23,046 nt of DNA from Acidobacteriaceae bacterium (GTDB taxonomy: Bacteria > Acidobacteriota > Terriglobia > Terriglobales > Acidobacteriaceae), in NCBI GenBank assembly GCA_030039895.1, contig JASHUR010000061.1:1-23046 (forward strand), read 5' to 3'. A program made the position numbers and the translations under genes. Each line of letters starts with the position of its first letter. The first letter of the stretch is position 1. The notes beneath the pieces are model-generated. The model ran no database searches and was not told the DNA's origin. It was given only the letters and a program-made list of their open reading frames with translations. This document shows positions 1 to 7,443 of this stretch, one piece after another.

Positions 1-194
1 GCCGCAACGTCCACCCGCGTATGAACGGCATCACGAGCCAGCGCTTGATCGAGCTGGAACCGTAATTGCTCGTGCATTGGAATCGACGGTCCTGCCTGCC
101 CCAGCGAAACTCTGGCCGAAGTAAAGCGCGTCAGGTCCGGCCCAGCACCCGTATCCCGCGGAGCTCCGGTCTTCTCTATTGCCTCGCCGCTCAT
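1..194 (-). CDS. eutC: Ethanolamine ammonia-lyase small subunit EutC (N-terminal part, cut by window edge)
   Basis: The first 64 complete codons of EutC are present; the rest lies beyond the left edge. EutC is the light chain of coenzyme-B12-dependent ethanolamine ammonia-lyase, which splits ethanolamine into acetaldehyde and ammonia in the cytoplasm together with EutB. The translation contains DLTRFTSARVSLGQAG followed by FQLDQALARDAVH. This matches the characteristic EutC segment in which an FTSAR-type motif is followed by an F-Q-L-x-x-A-x-ARDAVH helix. The ATG (194-192) overlaps the eutB stop codon as ATGA, so the two subunits are very probably translationally coupled and made in equal amounts. 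The residues before DLTRF look like a short variable extension. Recognition rests on motif memory, but the position directly after eutB makes it secure. Confidence 0.9.
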   Translation of the reverse strand, partial: MSGEAIEKTGAPRDTGAGPDLTRFTSARVSLGQAGPSIPMHEQLRFQLDQALARDAVHTRVDVA

Positions 195-1576
195 ACCACC
201 ACCGTGGAAGGCAACAGAACCGCCGGTTGTCCCGCCCGGCGCAGGCGTTGCCATCCGTCGCTTCTCATCCATTCCTCAAATTCCGGCGCAGGCCGGAGCC
301 CAAGCAGCCTCCGCGCATACAGGGCATCATGGAACGAGGTGCTCTGATAGTTCAGCATCACATCGTCCGCACCCGGCACGCCCATGATGTAATTCACCCC
401 CGCCGCCGCAAGCAGCGTTAGCAGTACATCCATATCATCCTGGTCGGCCTCCGCGTGGTTCGTATAGCAGATGTCGCAGCCCATCGGCAACCCCAGCAGC
501 TTGCCGCAGAAATGGTCTTCCAGTCCCGCCCGCACAATCTGTTTGCCGTCGTACAGATACTCCGGCCCGATGAATCCCACCACCGTGTTCACCAGCATTG
601 GCTTAAAGTGCCGCGCCACGGCGTACGCCCGCGCCTCCAGCGTCTGCTGATCGACACCGTGATGGGCATTGGCCGAAAGCGCGCTGCCCTGTCCTGTCTC
701 GAAGTAATAGACATTCTCGCCGCCGGTTTCCGCGCCAATCCCACCTCGCTTCAGCTCCCTCGCCAACGCATGAGCTTCTCGCAGCAGCGCCAGATTCACC
801 CCAAACGACGCATTTGCCCCCTCAGTCCCCGCAATCGACTGGAACAGCAGGTCCAGCGGAGCGCCCTGCCGCATCGCCTCCATCTGCGTCGTCACATGCG
901 CCAGCACGCAGCTCTGCATAGGAATCCCATACCGCAAGCGCACATGCTCCATAAGCCGCAGCAGCGTCGTCACCGTGCTGACGCTGTCTGACACAGGATT
1001 GATCCCGATCACCGCGTCTCCTGAACCTAGAAGCAGCCCGTCGAGCATGCTCGCTGCAATCCCCACCGGATCGTCCGTCGGATGATTCGGCTGCAGCCGC
1101 GTGGAGAGCCTCCCCGGCAGTCCCACGGTAGTACGGAAGCGCGTGACCACGGATATCTTCTGCGCAACATAGACCAGATCCTGCACCCGCATCAGCTTTG
1201 AGACCGCCGCGACCATCTCCGGCGTCAGCCCGGCGGCCAATGGTGCAATGCGCTCTCCCGTAGCTTCATCCCCAAGCAACCAGTCGCGCAGCTCGCCCAC
1301 GCACCACCCGGCGACAAGAGCAAACGCCTCCTTGTCATGTGAATCGAAGATCAGCCGGGTTACCTCATCGCTCTCGTAAGGAACGACCGCCTCATTCAAA
1401 AACGCCGTCAGCGGAACCTCCGCCAAAGCCATCTGCGCAATCACGCGCTCTTCTGCTCCTGCTGCAGCTACACCCGCAAGCTCGTCGCCCGAACGCAGCG
1501 GCGTAGCCTTCGCCAGCAGCGTCCGCAGGTCTTTAAATGATGTGTGAACACCACGCACTGTAATTCCGTAAGGCAT
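191..1576 (-). CDS. eutB: Ethanolamine ammonia-lyase large subunit EutB
   Basis: This is the heavy, catalytic TIM-barrel chain of adenosylcobalamin-dependent ethanolamine ammonia-lyase. At 461 residues it is close to the roughly 450 typical of EutB. Recognisable segments run along the whole protein: SFKDLRTLLAKATPLRSGDELAG at the N-terminus (quoted in parts: LLAKATP, RSGDELAG), then VGLPGRLSTRLQPNHPTDD, GDAVIGINPVSDS, FGVNLALLREA, ENVYYFETGQGSALSA, and MGCDICYTNHAEADQDDMD near the C-terminus. I chose the ATG at 1576, which puts a normal EutB N-terminus at the start. A TTG at 1600 would add eight residues not expected in the family, and neither start has a strong Shine-Dalgarno. The gene is first in the operon, with eutC overlapping its end, and is divergent from the secreted esterase at 1709. 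No microcompartment shell, eutA or permease gene is in view. Confidence 0.95.
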   Translation of the reverse strand: MPYGITVRGVHTSFKDLRTLLAKATPLRSGDELAGVAAAGAEERVIAQMALAEVPLTAFLNEAVVPYESDEVTRLIFDSHDKEAFALVAGWCVGELRDWLLGDEATGERIAPLAAGLTPEMVAAVSKLMRVQDLVYVAQKISVVTRFRTTVGLPGRLSTRLQPNHPTDDPVGIAASMLDGLLLGSGDAVIGINPVSDSVSTVTTLLRLMEHVRLRYGIPMQSCVLAHVTTQMEAMRQGAPLDLLFQSIAGTEGANASFGVNLALLREAHALARELKRGGIGAETGGENVYYFETGQGSALSANAHHGVDQQTLEARAYAVARHFKPMLVNTVVGFIGPEYLYDGKQIVRAGLEDHFCGKLLGLPMGCDICYTNHAEADQDDMDVLLTLLAAAGVNYIMGVPGADDVMLNYQSTSFHDALYARRLLGLRPAPEFEEWMRSDGWQRLRRAGQPAVLLPSTVVV

Positions 1577-1668
1577 AAAGCACTTTCGGGAGTGGTTCAA
1601 CCCGCTCTTTACGGCGATTGTATGCGGGTCATCTTCCCTCTGCCATGCAATTCACCGCGTCTGCTGCA

Positions 1669-1677
1669 TGCTAGACT
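1669..1677 (+). promoter_or_regulatory. Extended -10 promoter element for the secreted hydrolase
   Basis: TGC-TAGACT (TG at 1669-1670, hexamer at 1672-1677) matches the extended -10 pattern TGnTAnnnT. A weak -35-like TTCACC lies at 1651-1656, which an extended -10 promoter can tolerate. The predicted start near 1684 leaves a leader of about 25 nt before the TTG start at 1709, with room for its ribosome binding site. The call rests on pattern matching only. Confidence 0.4.
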
Positions 1678-1708
1678 GGCGTGTACATTCAGTCCAAAGG
1701 ACAATCGA

Positions 1709-3424
1709 TTGCGACGCCTTTGCTTTCTCTGCCTCGCGCTGCTGCTTTCATCCGCAGCTCTCTGCCACGCTCAGAAAATTGAAGTTACGATCCCGGCTGC
1801 CACAGCCCCGCTTCACGGCCATCTCGTCCTCGTCTTCGCAAAGAAGGACGATCCTGAGCCACGCTTTCAGTTGACGGAAAACTACCACACCGAGCAGGGC
1901 TTCGGCGTTGATGTCCCCGACCTTGCTCCCGGCCAGATCATCACTGTCGACGCCCAGACCTTTGGCAACCCGCTCGCCTCACTCGACGACATCCCAGCCG
2001 GAGACTACTACGTGCAGGCTGTCTTCAACGTTTACGAGCAGTTTCACCTCGCCTCCGGCCACACCCTCTGGCTGCCTCCCGACAAAGGCGAAGGCCAGCA
2101 ATGGAACCGCAAACCCGGCAACTTCTACAACAAACCGGTCAAAATCCACTTCGACCCCAAATCCGGCGCGACCATTCACATCGCCCTCGATCAGGTCATC
2201 CCCTCCCTCAAGGGCACGGCTGAGGACCCTGAAGTTATCGCCACGCAATATCCTGCCTCAAAATGGCTTAAGTACATGCGTTTCCGCAGTCCGGTTTTGA
2301 GCAAATTCTGGGGCCGCGACGTCTACCTCGGCGCATGGATCCTCCTTCCCGATGGCTTTGACGAGCACCCCGATGCACACTTTCCAGTCGTCGTCTATCA
2401 GGACCACTACCACCCCGGCTTCGGCCCCGTTCCGTTTGTGACATCCAGGCCCGACCCTAAATCGCCCCGCTACCCCTGGGAACAGGCCGGATACCGCTTT
2501 TTCCAGGACTGGACCGCCGGCCGTCTGCCGCGCGTCATCATGATCTACGTCCAGAACGCCAACCCCTACTATGACGACTCCTACGATGTCGATTCCGCCA
2601 ACGTCGGCCCCTACGGGACCGCCATCAATCACGAACTGATTCCCGCGATTGAAAAGAAGTACCGCGGCATAGGGCAGGGCTGGGCCCGCGCCACCTTTGG
2701 CGGATCAACCGGTGGATGGGAAGCCTTTGCCACGCAGGTCTTCTACCCCGACATGTACAACGGAGCCTGGGTCGCCTGCCCTGACCCCGTCGACTTCCAT
2801 GCCTATCAGAACGTCGATCTGTACGCCGACACCAACGCCTTCTACCGCCATGGCGACTTCGCCACCATCCCCATCGCAGGCGACCGCAAGCCCGATGGCA
2901 CCATCATCGCAAACATGCGCGGCGAATATGGCTATGAATACGTCCTCGGCACGCACGGCCGCTCTACTGAACAGTGGGACATCTGGCAGGCCGTCTTCTC
3001 GCCCGTCGGGCCGGACGGTTACCCTGCTGAAGTCATCGACCCGCTCACCGGCGACATCAACAAGTCGGTCGTCGACTACTGGCACCAGCACTACGATCTC
3101 GCTGCCATCCTCAAGCGTGACTGGCCCACGCTCGGCCCCAAGCTTGAGGGCAAGTTGCACTTCACAGTCGGCGACGGAGACACCTACTTCCTCAACAATG
3201 CCGTTCACTTGCTGCAAAAGCAGCTTGAGGCAACCCGCCATCCCCATTCGGACGCCACCTTCCAATATGGCCCCGGCATGCCGCACTGCTATACCGGAGG
3301 CCCGTCCGAATACACCATGCAACAGAACAGCGCCGACTGGGCACAGCGCGTAATCCCCCAAATGGTCAAGCACATGCTGGCGACAGCCCCGCCGGGAGCT
3401 GACGTCACTTCCTGGCGCTACTAA
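1709..3424 (+). CDS. Secreted alpha/beta-hydrolase, putative esterase
   Basis: This is a 571-residue exported protein. The TTG start at 1709 is preceded by AAAGGA with a 7-nt spacer and begins exactly at a signal peptide: a short RR-containing n-region, a leucine/alanine-rich core, and cleavage after CHA, before QKIEV. Upstream ATGs in the same frame lack a ribosome site and would bury the signal. Residues 22-240 look like a beta-rich N-terminal region. The remainder carries an alpha/beta-hydrolase signature: the nucleophile elbow GGSTGG (Ser333), a late acidic residue in VGDGD (Asp489 or Asp491) and His526 in GMPHCY, consistent with a Ser-Asp-His triad. It resembles the esterase-D/enterochelin-esterase superfamily in layout, but the substrate is unknown. 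It stands alone on the plus strand, divergent from eutB. Confidence 0.75.
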   Translation: MRRLCFLCLALLLSSAALCHAQKIEVTIPAATAPLHGHLVLVFAKKDDPEPRFQLTENYHTEQGFGVDVPDLAPGQIITVDAQTFGNPLASLDDIPAGDYYVQAVFNVYEQFHLASGHTLWLPPDKGEGQQWNRKPGNFYNKPVKIHFDPKSGATIHIALDQVIPSLKGTAEDPEVIATQYPASKWLKYMRFRSPVLSKFWGRDVYLGAWILLPDGFDEHPDAHFPVVVYQDHYHPGFGPVPFVTSRPDPKSPRYPWEQAGYRFFQDWTAGRLPRVIMIYVQNANPYYDDSYDVDSANVGPYGTAINHELIPAIEKKYRGIGQGWARATFGGSTGGWEAFATQVFYPDMYNGAWVACPDPVDFHAYQNVDLYADTNAFYRHGDFATIPIAGDRKPDGTIIANMRGEYGYEYVLGTHGRSTEQWDIWQAVFSPVGPDGYPAEVIDPLTGDINKSVVDYWHQHYDLAAILKRDWPTLGPKLEGKLHFTVGDGDTYFLNNAVHLLQKQLEATRHPHSDATFQYGPGMPHCYTGGPSEYTMQQNSADWAQRVIPQMVKHMLATAPPGADVTSWRY

Positions 3425-3484
3425 TTCCGGCAACCTGCATCAAAGTCGTATTCGCTTACTCACGGCTCGCACTGCCGATTTGCG

Positions 3485-3505
3485 GGTCACCGCAGAACAC
3501 TGACC
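3485..3505. promoter_or_regulatory. Dyad GGTCA-N11-TGACC upstream of catalase gene
   Basis: A perfect 5-bp inverted repeat (3485-3489 and 3501-3505), with arm centres 16 bp apart, lies 50-70 bp before the catalase start. The geometry suits a dimeric repressor or activator. A chance occurrence cannot be excluded with arms this short. Confidence 0.25.
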
Positions 3506-3506
3506 A

Positions 3507-3532
3507 GGGACACGCTTCAAAGCGCCGGTCCC
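3507..3532 (+). promoter_or_regulatory. Hairpin in the catalase leader
   Basis: GGGAC (3507-3511) pairs with GTCCC (3528-3532), and an inner GCT (3514-3516) can pair with AGC (3521-3523). It ends 9 nt before the Shine-Dalgarno of the catalase gene. There is no T-run, so it is not an intrinsic terminator. It could be an operator or a leader structure. Confidence 0.3.
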
Positions 3533-3555
3533 TCACCCACGAAAGGACCATGCCT

Positions 3556-4500
3556 ATGCCTTTGCCGCAGGATGAACGTATCGTTGCCCTAGCGAATGAT
3601 CTGCTTCAGCAATTCGACCGGATGTTTGGTCTGCATCCCGGATTCCGCGCCGCTCACGCCAAAGGCCAGTTGCTTACCGGCACTTTTACTCCCTCTCAGG
3701 AAGCAAAGTCTCTTACCAATGCTCCGCACATCATGCGCGCGTCAACCCCTGTCACCGTGCGCTTTTCCAACTCAACTGGCATCCCGGCGATTCCGGACAA
3801 CATCCCCGACGCCAACCCGCGAGGCCTCGCCATCCGCTTCAATCTCGCCGAGCACGTCCATACCGACATTGTCAGCCATTCCACAGACGGGTTCCCCACG
3901 CGCGACGGCAAGCAGTTCCTTGAGTTTCTGGAAGCCGCTGTAGCCAGCGGCCCCGACGTTCCCTCACCAAAACCAATCGAGAAGTTTTTTGGCTCGCACC
4001 CTGCCGCGCTCGCCTTCGTGCAGGCTCCCAAGCCATTCCCCGTCAGCCTTGCCACGCAAACCTATTACGCGGTCACGGCATACGAGTTCACCAACGCTGC
4101 CGGTGAAAAGAGATTCGGACGCTACCGTATTGTCCCTGAGTTGGGCAATCAATATCTGCCGGACAATGCCATGGCCGGCCTTGCCCCCGATTACCACTTC
4201 ACCGAGATCGTCGAACGTGTCGGTAAAGGTCCTGTCCGTTTCAAGATTCTTGTTCAGGTCGCTGCACCCGGCGATGTCTCCGACGACGCCACCATACATT
4301 GGCCGGAGGATCGCAAACTGATCGACTTCGGAACCATTGAGATCACCAAGCCGGTCGCTGACAATCTCCCCGAACAAAAGTGGATCATCTTCGACCCCAT
4401 CCCGCGTGTCGAAGGCATCGAGGCGTCCGCCGACCCACTCCTTGAACTCCGCGCGGCCATTTATCTGCTGAGCGGTCGCCGACGCCGCGCTGCCAACTGA
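3556..4500 (+). CDS. Catalase-family heme peroxidase (SrpA-like small catalase)
   Basis: This 314-residue protein is much shorter than classical catalases (about 480 or more) and fits the small catalase-related peroxidase group. The distal histidine is seen in AAHAKG (His34), followed by a TGTFTP strand. NPRGLAIRF corresponds to the catalase D-x-RGFA-x-KF segment. A C-terminal RAAIY (Arg299, Tyr303) matches the R-x-x-x-Y proximal heme ligand. Where true catalases have GNNTP, this protein reads VSHSTDGF, so the distal asparagine is replaced by serine. Two ATGs are in frame. AAAGGA at 3542-3547 is only 2 nt from the ATG at 3550 but 8 nt from the ATG at 3556, so I prefer 3556. There is no signal peptide, so it is probably cytoplasmic. 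Expected activity is peroxide or organic peroxide reduction; the substrate is not known. Confidence 0.85.
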   Translation: MPLPQDERIVALANDLLQQFDRMFGLHPGFRAAHAKGQLLTGTFTPSQEAKSLTNAPHIMRASTPVTVRFSNSTGIPAIPDNIPDANPRGLAIRFNLAEHVHTDIVSHSTDGFPTRDGKQFLEFLEAAVASGPDVPSPKPIEKFFGSHPAALAFVQAPKPFPVSLATQTYYAVTAYEFTNAAGEKRFGRYRIVPELGNQYLPDNAMAGLAPDYHFTEIVERVGKGPVRFKILVQVAAPGDVSDDATIHWPEDRKLIDFGTIEITKPVADNLPEQKWIIFDPIPRVEGIEASADPLLELRAAIYLLSGRRRRAAN

Positions 4501-4503
4501 ACT

Positions 4504-4528
4504 GCGGGCCTTCCATGGCCCGCTTTTT
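4504..4528 (+). terminator. Rho-independent terminator after the catalase gene
   Basis: GCGGGCC (4504-4510) pairs with GGCCCGC (4517-4523) across a 6-nt loop and is followed directly by TTTTT (4524-4528). It starts 3 nt after the catalase stop codon. This is a textbook intrinsic terminator and separates the catalase from the GH18 gene. Confidence 0.9.
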
Positions 4529-4620
4529 CCATCTGCACCTCCCTTACACCCATCCGCGCTATCCTTGAAGGGGCTGCAAAGACCTCCATCTTCGAATTCA
4601 ATCCTTAAAATAGGCCAAAT

Positions 4621-6690
4621 ATGCGCATCAGGATGCTCTCTGTTCTCGCTCTCTCCCTCCTGCTCATGCCCTTCGCGCAAGCACAAGGTACTGTCCCCAC
4701 CTTCAGCCGTTCCATTGGCGGAAATTCATACACGCTGGCGGGCCGTGACCCCGCTCAAAGCGGCACCACCGTCATCCCTACTATGCTGGTTCCTATTACC
4801 CTCACATTCCAGAGCAGGTCCACCAGTATGGATGCCGCTCCTGACGTCCGCCGCGTCCTCAAATCGCCCATCTTCTCCCGCTTCGACTTTCCGTCCATCG
4901 GTAAAACCCAGTACGCTGACGCCCTGCTTCACGCAACCTTCCCCGTAGACACCGCGGGACACACTCTGCTCGGCAGACCTCAGATCAGGCCCGTCACTAT
5001 CGCCATCCCTCCCGGCGATGGTTATCTGCTTTCGTCGAAGAAAAGCGGCCGGTTCTTCGCCGTCGTCGATTCGGAATTTATCGAGCAGCAGCTTTTCCGG
5101 CAGATTCCGCTTCAGAAAGGCAGGCTCGTCATCGCCTTTGTCCACAACACCGCCTACTACGCTTACGGAGACGCGACCGTATGCTGCACCTGGGGAACGC
5201 ACGGCATCGACGCCGCCACCGGAAACTCTTTCGTGCTCGGCTCCTACATCCACAACGCGCCCGCCATCGTTGAAGACCGCGACATCCAGCCTCTCACCCA
5301 GCAGCTCGCCGAATTCATCAACGACCCGTTGCACGACCCCCAGACCTGGTTCCATAAGCCCGGCGCTCGCGGCAATTTCTTCCCTGACTGGCGTTTTCCC
5401 GGCAGCCGTCGCGGCTGCGGTGGCGCGGGCATCGGCTCCAATTACTTTCTCCTTGAGCCCACCAACACCAACCCCAAAAACAGCTTTCCCTCATCCACTC
5501 CGTTCCTTGCGCCCACAGCAGGATTCACCTATCACCTCGCCAACGTCGCCCTCCTGCCTTGGTATATGGAGCTGACTGCGGACTCCTACAGCTTTCCTGA
5601 CTCACATGCGCTGACCGGACCAGCCCAGCCATGCCCTTCCCGCCTGGCGTTCTTTGATAACAACCCTGAACCAACCGCACAACCCATCACGCCATCCAGC
5701 CCTCCCAACGGACACTGGCTCATCGGCTACTGGACCGGCTCCCGTTTCCGCGGAACGACGCCGTTTGCGCTGCGCGATGTCTCGCCGCAATGGGACGTCA
5801 TCCTTGTCGCCTTTGCCCCGCCGGATAAAAACGCGCCTGAAGGCACCATGCACTTCCAGCCTCCGCCGGGAATCACCCCCGAGCAGCTCAAGGCCGACAT
5901 TGCATACCTCAAGGGCCGCGGTAAAAAGGTCATGATCTCGCTCGGCGGCGGCGGCCAGTACGTCAACCTCGATGACGCGAAGGACATTCCGAATTTCGTC
6001 TCTTCCGTCGCCAGCATCGTTTCCCAATACGGCTTCGACGGCGTCGATATCGACTTTGAAAGCCCCTCCCTTGTCCTCGCGCCGGGAGACACCGACTTCC
6101 GCCATCCCACCACGCCCTCCATCGTGAACCTCATCGCCGGCCTGCGCGACCTGCGCCGGCATTTCGGCCCTTCCTTCATGATTAGCCTCGTTCCGGAAGG
6201 CACGCAGGTTCCCGGCGGATACGCATCCTACGGTGGCCAGTTCGGTTCTTACCTGCCTATCATCTATGCTTTGCGCAACATTCTCTCGTTTGTTGACGTG
6301 CAGGACTACAACACGCCCCCGCTTGAGGGCCTCGACGGTGAGATCTACCAGTCCCACTCTGTCGATTACCACGCAGCCATGACCGAACTGCTTCTGCACG
6401 GCTTCAATGTGGGGGGCAATCCCCGGGAGCATTTCCCGCCCATGCCTCCGGACAAGGTCGCTGTCGGGTTTCTCACCGGATACACAACCCCCGAGGTCGT
6501 AAGTCAGGCAATGAACTACCTCATCACCGGCAAAGCCCCCACCGGAACCACCTATAAACTGCGCAGACCCTCCGGTTACCCGGCCCTCATCGGCTCCATG
6601 TTCTGGACCATCGACGCCGACCGCATCGAAAATTACCAATACTCCAACCTGATAGGGCCGCAGCTTCACCATTATCCGAAAGCTCAGTAG
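4621..6690 (+). CDS. Secreted two-domain protein with C-terminal GH18 chitinase-like domain
   Basis: This is a 689-residue exported protein. A signal peptide (RIRMLSVLALSLLLMPFAQA, cleavage about residue 21) opens it. Residues 22 to about 350 form a domain I do not recognise, with VCCTWGTHGIDAATGN and a RRGCGGAG segment near its end. A Pro/Ser-rich linker follows. From about residue 365 a glycoside hydrolase family 18 domain runs to the C-terminus: HWLIGYW (first strand), MISLGGGGQ (the SxGG motif), FDGVDIDFE (residues 472-480, the DxxDxDxE motif with catalytic acid Glu480), VDVQDYN, and a terminal MFWTIDAD. Chitin or a related N-acetylglucosamine polymer is the likely substrate, cleaved by substrate-assisted catalysis. 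Binding of the ribosome is unclear; a TAAAAT hexamer at 4606-4611 could be a -10 very close to the start. The upstream terminator makes it an independent unit. Confidence 0.85.
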   Translation: MRIRMLSVLALSLLLMPFAQAQGTVPTFSRSIGGNSYTLAGRDPAQSGTTVIPTMLVPITLTFQSRSTSMDAAPDVRRVLKSPIFSRFDFPSIGKTQYADALLHATFPVDTAGHTLLGRPQIRPVTIAIPPGDGYLLSSKKSGRFFAVVDSEFIEQQLFRQIPLQKGRLVIAFVHNTAYYAYGDATVCCTWGTHGIDAATGNSFVLGSYIHNAPAIVEDRDIQPLTQQLAEFINDPLHDPQTWFHKPGARGNFFPDWRFPGSRRGCGGAGIGSNYFLLEPTNTNPKNSFPSSTPFLAPTAGFTYHLANVALLPWYMELTADSYSFPDSHALTGPAQPCPSRLAFFDNNPEPTAQPITPSSPPNGHWLIGYWTGSRFRGTTPFALRDVSPQWDVILVAFAPPDKNAPEGTMHFQPPPGITPEQLKADIAYLKGRGKKVMISLGGGGQYVNLDDAKDIPNFVSSVASIVSQYGFDGVDIDFESPSLVLAPGDTDFRHPTTPSIVNLIAGLRDLRRHFGPSFMISLVPEGTQVPGGYASYGGQFGSYLPIIYALRNILSFVDVQDYNTPPLEGLDGEIYQSHSVDYHAAMTELLLHGFNVGGNPREHFPPMPPDKVAVGFLTGYTTPEVVSQAMNYLITGKAPTGTTYKLRRPSGYPALIGSMFWTIDADRIENYQYSNLIGPQLHHYPKAQ

Positions 6691-6693
6691 GAC

Positions 6694-6714
6694 TCAGGCA
6701 GATACCTCGCCTGA
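6694..6714 (+). terminator. Possible hairpin after the GH18 gene
   Basis: TCAGGC (6694-6699) and GCCTGA (6709-6714) form a 6-bp stem with a 9-nt loop, 3 nt after the GH18 stop codon. No T-run follows, so intrinsic termination would be weak. Its position is the main support. Confidence 0.3.
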
Positions 6715-6840
6715 TCGAAAACCGACCGGCCTTGCGCAAAAAACGTCGCGCGCAGGGTCCCGGATCGGTGGCCCGGCGTGTCATTTCCCGGAAACCGCTA
6801 TCAGCATCGGCTTGATAGGCATCGAACTACCGAAATGCCT

Positions 6841-6846
6841 TATCCT
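6841..6846 (+). promoter_or_regulatory. Candidate -10 element of a leaderless hpt transcript
   Basis: TATCCT lies exactly 6 nt before the GTG at 6853. A transcript starting 7 nt after the hexamer would begin at the start codon. No recognisable -35 lies at 17 bp. Support comes from the same spacing before thiO, iscS and mnmA. Confidence 0.35.
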
Positions 6847-6852
6847 AGCCAC

Positions 6853-7401
6853 GTGAGTCACGCGAACGTTCATAAAAACTTCCCTGTCCTGTTCAGCACC
6901 GAGCAGATCGCCGAGAGGACGGCCGAGATCGGCCGTCAAATCGACGCAGACTTCGCCGGTCAAAGTGTCGTCCTTGTCGGAGTCCTCAAGGGCGCTGCCA
7001 TGTTTCTCGCCGACCTCTCTCGCAGCATCACCATCGACTGCACCTTCGACTTTGTCGCAGTCTCCAGCTACGGCAAGGGCCAGCGCACCAGCGGAGCCGT
7101 CAAGCTCATCAAGGACCTCGACCAACCCATCGAGGGTAAAAACATCATCATCGTCGAGGACATCCTCGACACCGGGCTGACACTCGCCTTTCTGCGCAAA
7201 CTGCTCCTCCAACACAAGCCCAAGGCTCTCAAAATTGCCGCTTTGCTCGACAAACCCTCGCGCCGTCTGGAAAAAATCGATGCCGACTACACCGGCTTCG
7301 TCATTCCCAACCACTTTGTCATTGGCTACGGCATGGACTATGCCGAGCGCTTCCGTAACGTACCTGACATCCGTCTCATGCCTCCCGATTTCCCCGAATG
7401 A
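6853..7401 (+). CDS. hpt: Hypoxanthine phosphoribosyltransferase
   Basis: This cytoplasmic purine-salvage enzyme joins hypoxanthine (and usually guanine) to PRPP, giving IMP or GMP. The PRPP-binding signature IIIVEDILDTGLTL is intact. VLVGVLKGAAMFLADL near the N-terminus, VAVSSYGKGQRTSG (flexible loop with the SY pair) and VIGYGMDYAERFRN near the C-terminus are all family hallmarks. From the GTG at 6853 it has 182 residues, the usual size. In-frame ATGs at 6835 and 6778 are possible but have no Shine-Dalgarno. The GTG also lacks one but has a -10-like hexamer at leaderless spacing. The family normally begins just before the VLFSTEQIA-type segment. deoC follows 42 nt downstream with no terminator between, so the two nucleoside-salvage genes are probably co-transcribed. 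Confidence 0.92.
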   Translation: MSHANVHKNFPVLFSTEQIAERTAEIGRQIDADFAGQSVVLVGVLKGAAMFLADLSRSITIDCTFDFVAVSSYGKGQRTSGAVKLIKDLDQPIEGKNIIIVEDILDTGLTLAFLRKLLLQHKPKALKIAALLDKPSRRLEKIDADYTGFVIPNHFVIGYGMDYAERFRNVPDIRLMPPDFPE

Positions 7402-7443
7402 CGAATCGCATCCTAAAGTACGTCGCGAAAGGAGCTGCCAGTC

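Noticed and set aside
1577..1600. Upstream TTG start for eutB at 1600.
   Set aside because: It adds eight residues absent from the family and has no ribosome site; the ATG at 1576 gives a normal N-terminus.
2705..3433. A 242-codon minus-strand open frame opposite the secreted hydrolase.
   Set aside because: It is fully antisense to the catalytic half of the hydrolase and shows no motif.
5602..6672. A 356-codon open frame on the minus strand opposite the GH18 domain.
   Set aside because: The GH18 motifs prove the plus-strand reading; the antisense translation has no domain and arises from high third-position GC.
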